Shown piece by piece: positions 50,213 through 60,070 of a stretch of DNA of 64,000 nucleotides; positions within the stretch are counted from its first letter, which is position 1; every line of letters starts with the position of its first letter. The position numbers were made by a program, and so were the translations under genes. The stretch lies in assembly GCF_003594935.2 (NCBI RefSeq), contig NZ_CP043342.1:3100001-3164000 (forward strand), given 5' to 3'. The stretch is from Enterobacter huaxiensis. GTDB taxonomy: Bacteria > Pseudomonadota > Gammaproteobacteria > Enterobacterales > Enterobacteriaceae. Below the pieces are notes generated by a model that was given only the letters and a program-made list of their open reading frames with translations, searched no databases and was not told the DNA's origin.

Positions 50213-51973
50213 ATGACACAAACGTTTATCCCCGGCAAAGACGCCGCTCTGGAAGATTCCATCGCTCGCTTCCAGCAGAAACTGACCGACCTGGGCTTTA
50301 ATATCGAAGAAGCCTCCTGGCTGAACCCGGTGCCTCACGTCTGGTCCGTGCATATTCGCGATAAAGACTGTGCGCTTTGCTTTACCAACGGTAAAGGCGC
50401 AACCAAAAAAGCGGCACTGGCCTCTGCGCTGGGTGAGTACTTTGAACGTCTGTCGACCAACTATTTCTTCGCCGACTTCTGGCTGGGTGAAACCATTGCT
50501 AATGGCCCATTCGTTCACTATCCGAATGAGAAATGGTTCCCGCTGACCGAAGACGACGAACTGCCGGAAGGCATTCTGGATCCGCGCCTGCGTGCGTTCT
50601 ACGATCCGGAAAATGAACTGACCGCCAGCATGCTGATCGACCTGCAGTCTGGCAACGAAGACCGCGGGATCTGCGCCCTGCCGTTTACCCGTCAGTCCGA
50701 TGAGCAGACCGTTTATATTCCGATGAACATCGTCGGTAACCTGTATGTGTCAAACGGTATGTCTGCTGGCAACACCCGCAACGAAGCGCGCGTGCAGGGT
50801 CTGTCTGAAGTATTCGAACGCCACATTAAAAACCGCATCATTGCCGAGTCTATCAGCCTGCCTGAAATTCCGGCCGACGTGCTGGCGCGCTACCCGGGCG
50901 TAGTGGAATCCATTGCTAAACTGGAAGCAGAAGGTTTCCCTATCTTCGCTTATGACGGCTCTCTGGGCGGTAAGTATCCGGTTATTTGCGTGGTGCTCTT
51001 CAACCCGGCTAACGGAACCTGCTTCGCCTCCTTTGGCGCGCATCCTGACTTCGGCGTGGCGCTGGAGCGTACCGTCACCGAGCTGCTGCAAGGCCGTAGC
51101 CTGAAAGATCTGGACGTGTTTACCCCACCAACGTTTGATGACGAAGAAGTGGCTGAACACACCAACCTCGAAACACATTTCATCGATTCCAGCGGTTCCA
51201 TCTCCTGGGATATGTTCAAGCAGGATGCGGACTATCCGTTCGTGGACTGGAGCTTCTCAGGCACCACTGAAGAAGAGTTCGCCACGCTGATGGCTATCTT
51301 CAAAGCGGAAGATCGCGAAGTCTATATTGCTGACTATGAGCACCTGAGCGTCTACGCATGCCGCATTATCGTTCCTGGCATGTCCGACATCTATCCGGCA
51401 GAAGATCTGTGGCTGGCGAACAACAGCATGGGTGCACATCTGCGTGAAACCCTGCTGGCTCTGCCGGGCAGCGAGTGGGAGAAAGAAGATTATCTTAACC
51501 TGATCGCCCAGCTGGACGAAGAAGGCCACGATGATTTCACCCGCGTACGTGAACTGCTTGGCCTGGCGACAGGTAAAGACAACGGCTGGTACACCCTGCG
51601 TATTGGTGAGCTGAAAGCGATGCTGGCCCTCGCGGGTGGCGATCTCGATCAGGCTCTGGCCTGGACGGAGTGGACCATGGAGTTCAACCAGTCCGTCTTC
51701 TCCGCCGAGCGCACCAACTATTACCGCTGCCTGCAAACCCTGCTGCTGCTCGCGCAGGAAGACGAACGCGAACCGCTTCAGTACCTGAATGCGTTTGTAC
51801 GCATGTATGGCGCCGACGCCGTAGAAGCAGCCAGCGCGGCACTGAGCGGTGAAGAGCCGTTCTATGGCCTGCAGGCTGTTGATAGCGATCTGAAGGCCTT
51901 CCCGGCACATCAGTCGCTGCTGAATGCGTATGAAAAATTGCAGAAGGCCAAAGCGGCTTACTGGTCAAAATAA
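50213..51973 (+). CDS. ycaO: YcaO, ATP-dependent cyclodehydratase-family protein
   Basis: YcaO-superfamily protein. E. coli YcaO helps RimO-dependent beta-methylthiolation of ribosomal protein S12, and the family uses ATP to activate amide bonds. 586 aa as in E. coli. YcaO core (about 60-400) with NGKGATKKAALASALGEYFERL (the ATP/Mg site) and EARVQGLSEVFERH, then a C-terminal helical TPR-like region (about 440-586). I chose the ATG at 50213; the frame is open far upstream, but that part is antisense to ycaP. Confidence 0.94.
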   Translation: MTQTFIPGKDAALEDSIARFQQKLTDLGFNIEEASWLNPVPHVWSVHIRDKDCALCFTNGKGATKKAALASALGEYFERLSTNYFFADFWLGETIANGPFVHYPNEKWFPLTEDDELPEGILDPRLRAFYDPENELTASMLIDLQSGNEDRGICALPFTRQSDEQTVYIPMNIVGNLYVSNGMSAGNTRNEARVQGLSEVFERHIKNRIIAESISLPEIPADVLARYPGVVESIAKLEAEGFPIFAYDGSLGGKYPVICVVLFNPANGTCFASFGAHPDFGVALERTVTELLQGRSLKDLDVFTPPTFDDEEVAEHTNLETHFIDSSGSISWDMFKQDADYPFVDWSFSGTTEEEFATLMAIFKAEDREVYIADYEHLSVYACRIIVPGMSDIYPAEDLWLANNSMGAHLRETLLALPGSEWEKEDYLNLIAQLDEEGHDDFTRVRELLGLATGKDNGWYTLRIGELKAMLALAGGDLDQALAWTEWTMEFNQSVFSAERTNYYRCLQTLLLLAQEDEREPLQYLNAFVRMYGADAVEAASAALSGEEPFYGLQAVDSDLKAFPAHQSLLNAYEKLQKAKAAYWSK

Positions 51974-52026
51974 CCGCATATAACATTATCAGCTGTAGGC
52001 GTATTCAATCACCTGAGCTATATTAC

Positions 52027-52053
52027 GGGGCAATTTTATTGCCCCTTTTTTTA
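52027..52053 (+). terminator. ycaO terminator
   Basis: GGGGCAAT-TTT-ATTGCCCC followed by TTTTTTTATTTTTTT, 54 bp after the ycaO stop. Confidence 0.9.
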
Positions 52054-52305
52054 TTTTTTTCGGCAATAACGCTCGATTGTAATAATTAAGTTAAATACGG
52101 GTAAATATAAAAATACTTACCTGCGCTTTAGTGTTACTTATTATGGTAAATACTCCATTTTAATTAACTGTTTTAAAGGAGGCCCTAAGAAATAATTCAA
52201 CTCTTTTAATAACTTTTAAAATTTATTTTTATACGGATAATCAAATACTTACTCCGCAATCGCTGTAAAACCATACATGTTGCGGGCCTATAAGCCAGGC
52301 GAGAT
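52054..52305. other. AT-rich control region upstream of focA
   Basis: About 250 bp without a gene. In E. coli the focA-pflB operon is driven by several promoters bound by ArcA, FNR and IHF. An isolated strong Shine-Dalgarno-like AAAGGAGG (52175-52182) is followed by no usable start codon. Confidence 0.5.
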
Positions 52306-52347
52306 ATGATCTACATCAATTTCTCTTCTATAATGCTTTGTTAGTAT
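52306..52347 (+). promoter_or_regulatory. FNR-dependent focA-pflB promoter
   Basis: FNR-type box ATGAT-CTAC-ATCAA (52306-52319) against TTGAT-N4-ATCAA, with -10 TAGTAT at 52342-52347. The 29.5-bp offset from box centre to -10 is the class II FNR geometry; start near 52354. A TATAAT at 52329-52334 is too close to the box for this arrangement. Confidence 0.75.
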
Positions 52348-52379
52348 CTCGTCGCCGACTTAATAAAGAGAGAGTTAGT

Positions 52380-53237
52380 GTGAAAGCTGACAACCCTTTT
52401 GATCTATTACTCCCCGCTGCGATGGCTAAAGTTGCCGAAGAAGCAGGTGTCTACAAAGCAACGAAACACCCGATGACGACGTTCTTTCTGGCCATCACGG
52501 CTGGGGTGTTCATCTCCATCGCTTTCGTCTTCTACATCACTGCCACGACAGGCACTGCCGGGATGCCTTTCGGCATCGCGAAACTGATTGGCGGCGTTTG
52601 CTTCTCACTGGGTCTGATTCTTTGCGTCATTTGCGGCGCCGACCTCTTCACGTCAACAGTGTTGATTGTTGTGGCGAAAGCCAGCGGGAGAATTACCTGG
52701 GGCCAACTGGCACGCAACTGGCTTAACGTCTATGTTGGTAACCTGATTGGCTGTCTGCTCTTTGTTTTGTTAATGTGGCTCTCTGGCGAGTATATGACCG
52801 CCAACGGCGGATGGGGGCTTAACGTCCTGCAAACCGCTGACCACAAAATGCACCATACATTTATCGAAGCCGTTGCTCTTGGCATCCTCGCGAACCTGAT
52901 GGTCTGCCTGGCGGTCTGGATGAGCTACTCTGGTCGTAGCCTGATGGACAAAGCCATGATTATGGTTCTGCCGGTTGCGATGTTTGTGGCCAGCGGCTTC
53001 GAGCACAGTATCGCGAATATGTTTATGATCCCGATGGGGATTGTTATCCGCAACTTTGCGAGCCCGGAGTTCTGGACTGCGGTTGGTTCAACCCCGGAAA
53101 GTTTCTCTCACCTGACTATCATGAATTTCATTACTGATAACCTGATCCCCGTCACTATCGGGAACATTATCGGTGGGGGTCTGTTAGTTGGGTTGACATA
53201 CTGGGTCATTTACCTGCGTGGCGACAACCATCATTAA
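52380..53237 (+). CDS. focA: FocA, formate channel
   Basis: Pentameric channel moving formate in or out during mixed-acid fermentation. 285 aa and six membrane helices. Family motifs: FISIAFVFYITATTG (helix 1), GADLFTSTVL, and the pore histidine in GFEHSIANMF. The start is a GTG at 52380 (VKADNPFDLL) with AGAGAG upstream, as in E. coli; the frame extends upstream to an ATG at 52338 that would overlap the promoter. Followed 51 bp later by pflB. Confidence 0.96.
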   Translation: MKADNPFDLLLPAAMAKVAEEAGVYKATKHPMTTFFLAITAGVFISIAFVFYITATTGTAGMPFGIAKLIGGVCFSLGLILCVICGADLFTSTVLIVVAKASGRITWGQLARNWLNVYVGNLIGCLLFVLLMWLSGEYMTANGGWGLNVLQTADHKMHHTFIEAVALGILANLMVCLAVWMSYSGRSLMDKAMIMVLPVAMFVASGFEHSIANMFMIPMGIVIRNFASPEFWTAVGSTPESFSHLTIMNFITDNLIPVTIGNIIGGGLLVGLTYWVIYLRGDNHH

Positions 53238-53288
53238 TGGTCGTCTCAGGCAGTAAATAAAAAATCCACTTAAGAAGGTAGGTGTTAC

Positions 53289-55571
<2,283 letters not shown>

Positions 55572-55610
55572 CTGGAATTGACTGAAATCACGCGTTAAAA
55601 AGCGTACAAT

Positions 55611-55638
55611 AAAGGCTCCACGCAAGTGGGGCCTTTTT
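55611..55638 (+). terminator. pflB terminator
   Basis: AAAGGCTCCAC-GCAA-GTGGGGCCTTT with one T-G pair, followed by TT, 39 bp after the pflB stop. It separates focA-pflB from pflA. Confidence 0.8.
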
Positions 55639-55774
55639 AACACCCTCGCCTTATCAGTCTCTTTTGTCCGCTATCTATACTTAATGGATAACAGCCAAAA
55701 CAGACTCGACATAGCCTTTGAGCTGTGCACCATCACAGGCCCCCGGATGGGCCAAATTCGGAGATATCACCGCA

Positions 55775-56515
55775 ATGTCAATTATTGGTCGCATTCACTC
55801 CTTTGAATCCTGTGGCACCGTCGATGGCCCGGGGATCCGTTTTATTACCTTCTTCCAGGGCTGCCTGATGCGCTGCCTGTACTGCCACAACCGTGACACA
55901 TGGGATACCCACGGCGGTAAAGAAGTGGCCGTTGAAGACCTCATGAAAGAGGTGGTGACCTATCGCCACTTTATGAACGCATCCGGCGGTGGCGTAACCG
56001 CGTCAGGCGGTGAGGCCATTCTTCAGGCTGAGTTTGTGCGCGACTGGTTCCGCGCCTGCCGCAAGGAAGGTATTCATACCTGTCTCGACACCAACGGCTT
56101 TGTGCGTCGCTACGATCCGGTCATCGACGAACTGCTTGAGGTAACCGACCTGGTGATGCTCGATCTCAAACAGATGAACGATGAGATCCACCAGAATCTG
56201 GTCGGTGTTTCCAACCACCGTACGCTGGAATTTGCCAAATACATTGCCGACAAAGGCATCAAAACCTGGATCCGCTATGTGGTTGTGCCGGGCTGGTCTG
56301 ATGACGACGACTCCGCACACCGTCTTGGCGAATTTACCCGAGACATGGGCAACGTCGAGAAAATTGAGCTTCTGCCCTACCACGAGCTGGGTAAGCATAA
56401 ATGGGTGGCGATGGGCGAAGAGTACAAGCTTGATGGCGTGAAGCCGCCGAAGAAAGAGACGATGGAGCGCGTAAAAGGCATTCTCGAACAGTACGGCCAC
56501 AAGGTCATGTATTAA
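55775..56515 (+). CDS. pflA: Pyruvate formate-lyase activating enzyme
   Basis: Radical SAM enzyme that abstracts hydrogen from the PflB glycine. 246 aa as in E. coli. [4Fe-4S] motif CX3CX2C at residues 30, 34 and 37 ([11 protein letters not shown]), GGE motif in SGGEAIL, and the SAM-ribose segment. I chose the ATG at 55775 with CGGAG twelve bases upstream; 55718 would add 19 unrelated residues. It probably has its own promoter in the 203-bp gap after pflB. Confidence 0.97.
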   Translation: MSIIGRIHSFESCGTVDGPGIRFITFFQGCLMRCLYCHNRDTWDTHGGKEVAVEDLMKEVVTYRHFMNASGGGVTASGGEAILQAEFVRDWFRACRKEGIHTCLDTNGFVRRYDPVIDELLEVTDLVMLDLKQMNDEIHQNLVGVSNHRTLEFAKYIADKGIKTWIRYVVVPGWSDDDDSAHRLGEFTRDMGNVEKIELLPYHELGKHKWVAMGEEYKLDGVKPPKKETMERVKGILEQYGHKVMY

Positions 56516-56516
56516 T

Positions 56517-56549
56517 AAAAAGCCCGGTGATGACACCGGGCTTTTTTTA
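56517..56549. terminator. Bidirectional terminator between pflA and the CigR-like gene
   Basis: AAAAAGCCCGGTG-ATGA-CACCGGGCTTTTT, a 13-bp perfect stem with A/T flanks on both sides, between convergent genes. Confidence 0.92.
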
Positions 56550-56551
56550 TT

Positions 56552-57031
56552 CTATTTGAAAACGCCGTTAATAATGGTGGTGACTATCGCAGTGCTAAGC
56601 GCAATTAAGACCAGATCGTCGCCGACGACCCGCCATTCATAGCCGGGGTAGGAAGGTAGCTGGCCTAACATGGATGCCGGTACGGTTTTTTTGGCAATGC
56701 CCGGAGGGAGCGGTTTACCGCGAGCGAGGTTTTTTGCAATGCCCGGCGGCAGTGAGTTATATCCCGTTAACCCGTAATTTAACGCCAGGTGGCGGGCGTG
56801 GTCAAAACTCACGCGCGCATCAACGTCATCCTTCACGCTTTTATGCGGTTTACCGGGGCTGGAATTCCCATTGTTTTGCTTATTACCGTGGTTGCCGGAA
56901 TTTCCGTTCCCATGGCTGCCGTTATTGCCCTGTCCGCCACCGTTACCTGGGTTAGCCATGGCCGGCGCGGTTGCAAACGTTAAAGACAACACTACTGCCA
57001 GCGCGGTAGTGGGAAAACGACGTAATAACAT
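56552..57031 (-). CDS. CigR-like exported/inner-membrane protein
   Basis: Resembles Salmonella CigR, an SPI-3 encoded protein reported to restrain virulence; the biochemical role is not known. 159 aa: signal sequence of 26 residues ending in AMA, a Gly/Asn/His-rich stretch (27-60) that should be unstructured, a charged segment (61-90), the motif LPPGIAK twice (94-100 and 108-114), then YPGYEWRVVGDDLVLI and a hydrophobic C-terminal helix (138-157). I chose the ATG at 57031 with AAGG upstream; 57136 would run back through the ycaD terminator. E. coli K-12 has no gene here between pflA and ycaD as I recall. The call rests on the C-terminal motif pattern from memory. Confidence 0.72.
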   Translation of the reverse strand: MLLRRFPTTALAVVLSLTFATAPAMANPGNGGGQGNNGSHGNGNSGNHGNKQNNGNSSPGKPHKSVKDDVDARVSFDHARHLALNYGLTGYNSLPPGIAKNLARGKPLPPGIAKKTVPASMLGQLPSYPGYEWRVVGDDLVLIALSTAIVTTIINGVFK

Positions 57032-57121
57032 GATGGCTGCCTTTTGATGATAGAACTCAATTGAATTATCACCTTGGGCAATAAACAAACAATAAGTAAA
57101 ACTCTTAGATGTGATAGGGAC

Positions 57122-57145
57122 AAAAAAGCCTGTCATCGACAGGCT
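57122..57145 (-). terminator. ycaD terminator
   Basis: AGCCTGTC-GAT-GACAGGCT on the minus strand followed by TTTTT, 10 bp past the ycaD stop. Confidence 0.85.
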
Positions 57146-57154
57146 CTTATTTAA

Positions 57155-58303
57155 TTAGGCGTGAGCCACAGGCGTAGGGTGTTCCCCTGCTTTGCGCAGC
57201 AGCATCAACAGATAAATAAACGACACGCTGGCGATCATAATAAACAGCAGGTTGTCGGAATAGTTCTGCATTAACACGGAGGTAAACGTCGGCCCCAGCA
57301 GGCTGCCGATGGTATAACTCAGCAGCAGCGCCTGGTTCATCGCCACCAGCTGATGGTGCTCCACTTTCTCACAGGCCCAGGCCATGGCAACGGGATAGAG
57401 CGTAAAGCCCGCCGCACCCAGAATAAACAGGGCTGGTGCCATGGCGGCATTGCTGAGCATCGCAAGACACCCCATGATGACCACGAAAACCTGAACGCGC
57501 AGCACCAGCAGGCGACCAAAACGATCCGCCAGGCGGCCAATCGGCCACTGACCAACGATCCCGGCGCTAACCATCACCGCCATCCAGAAGCCAATCCCGG
57601 AATCGCTCACGCCCTGATGGTTCAGGTAGAGCGGCATCAGGCCATACAGCGAGCCCAGCACAATGCCGGAAATGATGCAGCCATTCACCCCCAGCCGCGC
57701 CTGACGCAGCCTCAGCATCGGCCAGACGTGCGTCGCTTCCTGATGTTCACTGTTTTGATTCACGATGCGCGTAAAGAGCAGCGGCAGAATTGCGGCCAGT
57801 ACCATCCCCGTTACCCACGGCAGCACGCTCATCAGGTCGGTCGGAAGTTTACTGACCATCAGCTGCCCAAGCACGGTACCGACGTAATAAACCATCATAT
57901 ACGCGGCCAGCAGGCGTCCACGGTTTCGCGAGGTGCCGCTGCACATCAGGGCGCTTTCGACCACCACCCAGATCATCGCGCAGCCTATGCCCGCAATAAA
58001 GCGCCAGACCATCCAGCTCCAGAAACCGACCATCAGGCCAAGTCCTGCACACCCAACGGCAAAAATAAGCGACGCCAGATAATAGCTACGGTTAAAGCCA
58101 AAGCGTTTAATAAGGCTGCCCGTTAATAATGTGCCCAGAAGGTTGCCCGTAAAAAAGGATGAGCTAACCATACCCACCTGCCAGGTCGGTAAGTTTTCAT
58201 GGGCGAGCCACAGCGGAACGAGCGTGTTTAACACGGCGATCGCCAGGGTCAGCAGAAGCAGGCCACAGAGCAACAGGAGCACTGGCCGGGTATAGGTGGT
58301 CAT
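57155..58303 (-). CDS. ycaD: YcaD, MFS transporter
   Basis: Major facilitator protein of unknown substrate, 382 aa as in E. coli, about 12 membrane helices. The A-motif-like loops [14 protein letters not shown] (near 62-75) and [10 protein letters not shown] (near 250) between helices 2/3 and 8/9 are typical. GGRNTGR-type antiporter motifs are not obvious. In E. coli several genes lie between ycaD and dmsC; here the two are neighbours, separated by 274 bp. Confidence 0.93.
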   Translation of the reverse strand: MTTYTRPVLLLLCGLLLLTLAIAVLNTLVPLWLAHENLPTWQVGMVSSSFFTGNLLGTLLTGSLIKRFGFNRSYYLASLIFAVGCAGLGLMVGFWSWMVWRFIAGIGCAMIWVVVESALMCSGTSRNRGRLLAAYMMVYYVGTVLGQLMVSKLPTDLMSVLPWVTGMVLAAILPLLFTRIVNQNSEHQEATHVWPMLRLRQARLGVNGCIISGIVLGSLYGLMPLYLNHQGVSDSGIGFWMAVMVSAGIVGQWPIGRLADRFGRLLVLRVQVFVVIMGCLAMLSNAAMAPALFILGAAGFTLYPVAMAWACEKVEHHQLVAMNQALLLSYTIGSLLGPTFTSVLMQNYSDNLLFIMIASVSFIYLLMLLRKAGEHPTPVAHA

Positions 58304-58533
58304 GGATTAAAAACCGTGAGGAAGTTCAGATTTCGTGCGCATCATGCCACTGGCAAAAACAAAGTCAATCCACCGATTCAGGCAACGCGCACAATAGGAC
58401 CCTTATCGATTTAAAAAACTCATCCTGCTAATGCAATGCCTGCTATCGATAATAATCATGTGATTGTTTTTATTTATTAATGCTTAAAATCAAAGCCAGA
58501 CGACAGTCGAAAAATTTCATGATTCAAAAATGA

Positions 58534-58559
58534 AAAGCCGGGCGCTAAGGCCCGGCTTT
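58534..58559 (-). terminator. dmsABC terminator
   Basis: AAAGCCGGGC-CTTAGC-GCCCGGCTTT on the minus strand followed by TCATTTTTG, 18 bp past the dmsC stop. The rest of the 274-bp gap to ycaD shows no gene. Confidence 0.85.
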
Positions 58560-58577
58560 ATATAACGAAAAAAAGTT

Positions 58578-59441
58578 TTAGCTGGCGATAGCCATACCAA
58601 CAGTCATATGCAAACCGTAAAACACGCCACGACCGATTAATTCCCCTGCCAGCACCAGCACAAAGGCCAGTGACAGTAACGGCAGCGCAGGCTGATAGCC
58701 TTTAACCTGAGGCGCTATCCAGAATACCAGCGCCGCCGCCAGCAGAACGATACGCCAGGCCATAAGCGAGCCGTAGTTCGGCACCAGGGCAGACGCCTGC
58801 TGAATTGAGCTATGGATAGTTGCCAGTTCAGCGCCCTGCATCAGGGCAACTATCGCGCTTACCACCAGCGCCAGCAGAGAGACGGCTGGCAGCAGACGCA
58901 TCGCCCAGCCATCAACGCCGCCCGCGCGCAGCAGCAGGTAACCCAGCAGCGGCCCACCGATGAACATCGTCAGGAAGAAGCTGACTGGCGTCCAGACGCT
59001 GTACCAGGTTGGAACGGTATCGATGGTGTTATAGACGCGCACCATCATCCACACGAACACTACGCCCAGCACCATGGTCACAATCAGCCACAGGCTCCGT
59101 ACAGATGCAGGCAATTTCTTCAGCGCAGCCAGCAGCCAACCCAGCCCACCGATGGCAAAGAAAATCGCCCCGCTGGCAATCTCATTACTGAGTGAGGATG
59201 CGCCCACGCGGTTGAGAGAGTTAAACGCACGCATAGGCGAACCGAGATGCAGCGTAGACGCCACAAAGCCAATCCCCATCAGCACCCACAGGCCAAACAT
59301 GCTCAACACGACACGCTGCTGCTGTTCGGCATTCAGATTCCCTTTTAACAACGCCAGCGCGAGCACGATAAAACCACCCGCAACGCACTGCCCAAAGACC
59401 GTGAAGATCATCAGCGGCCATTCATGCCATCCACTTCCCAT
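58578..59441 (-). CDS. dmsC: DMSO reductase membrane anchor subunit C
   Basis: Eight-helix inner-membrane protein that anchors DmsAB and oxidises menaquinol. 287 aa as in E. coli. MGSGWHEWPLMIFT with the conserved His near the N-terminus sits at the quinol end. Starts one base after the dmsB stop. Final gene of dmsABC. Confidence 0.97.
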   Translation of the reverse strand: MGSGWHEWPLMIFTVFGQCVAGGFIVLALALLKGNLNAEQQQRVVLSMFGLWVLMGIGFVASTLHLGSPMRAFNSLNRVGASSLSNEIASGAIFFAIGGLGWLLAALKKLPASVRSLWLIVTMVLGVVFVWMMVRVYNTIDTVPTWYSVWTPVSFFLTMFIGGPLLGYLLLRAGGVDGWAMRLLPAVSLLALVVSAIVALMQGAELATIHSSIQQASALVPNYGSLMAWRIVLLAAALVFWIAPQVKGYQPALPLLSLAFVLVLAGELIGRGVFYGLHMTVGMAIAS

Positions 59442-59442
59442 C

Positions 59443-60060
59443 TCACACCTCCTTCGGGTTTGCCAGATAGCCGGTGGTATCCCCTGTCGGGCGGCTATTA
59501 GCGTTAGGTTTAATCACAATGCTCGGCTTCGTGAAGTGCGCGGACGGCAGCGGCGCAACCGCCGCAAGCTGACCGTGTTTTTTACGCAGCTCATCAATCG
59601 GCCCGAAGTCCAGCGCGCGCAGCGGGCAGGACTCAACGCAGATTGGTTTTTTGCCGTCAGCGACGCGGCTGTGGCAGCCGTCGCACTTGGTCATATGGCC
59701 TTTGGCTTCGTTGTACTGCGGCGCGCCGTACGGGCAGGCCATATGGCAGTATCGACAGCCGATGCAGACGTCTTCGTCCACCACCACAAAACCGTCTTCG
59801 CGCTTGTGCATCGCCCCGCTCGGGCAGACCTTGGTACAGGCCGGGTCTTCGCAGTGGTTACAGGCAATTGACAGGTAATAGGCAAAGACGTTTTGATGCC
59901 AGACACCGTTGTCTTCCTGCCAGTCGCCTCCCGCGTATTCGTAAATACGACGGAAGCTGACGTCCGGCGTTAAGTCTTTATAGTCCTTGCAGGCCAGCTC
60001 GCAGGTTTTACACCCGGTGCAACGGCTGGAGTCAATAAAAAATCCATATTGAGTTGTCAT
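59443..60060 (-). CDS. dmsB: DMSO reductase iron-sulfur subunit B
   Basis: Electron-transfer subunit with four [4Fe-4S] clusters in four Cys groups. 205 aa as in E. coli. The first group is C14, C17, C20 and C24 (CTGCKTCELAC); others are CEDPACTKVC, CIGCRYCHMAC and CDGCHSRVADG with CVESC. It carries electrons from DmsC to the molybdopterin in DmsA. 10 bp after dmsA. Confidence 0.98.
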   Translation of the reverse strand: MTTQYGFFIDSSRCTGCKTCELACKDYKDLTPDVSFRRIYEYAGGDWQEDNGVWHQNVFAYYLSIACNHCEDPACTKVCPSGAMHKREDGFVVVDEDVCIGCRYCHMACPYGAPQYNEAKGHMTKCDGCHSRVADGKKPICVESCPLRALDFGPIDELRKKHGQLAAVAPLPSAHFTKPSIVIKPNANSRPTGDTTGYLANPKEV

Positions 60061-60070
60061 CGGTTACTCC

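Noticed and set aside
52329..52334. TATAAT as the -10 of the FNR-dependent focA promoter
   Set aside because: It lies only 16.5 bp from the FNR box centre; TAGTAT at 52342 has the correct 29.5-bp offset. TATAAT could still serve another promoter.
57032..57136. N-terminal extension of the CigR-like protein
   Set aside because: It would bury the signal sequence 35 residues inside and begin in the ycaD terminator region.
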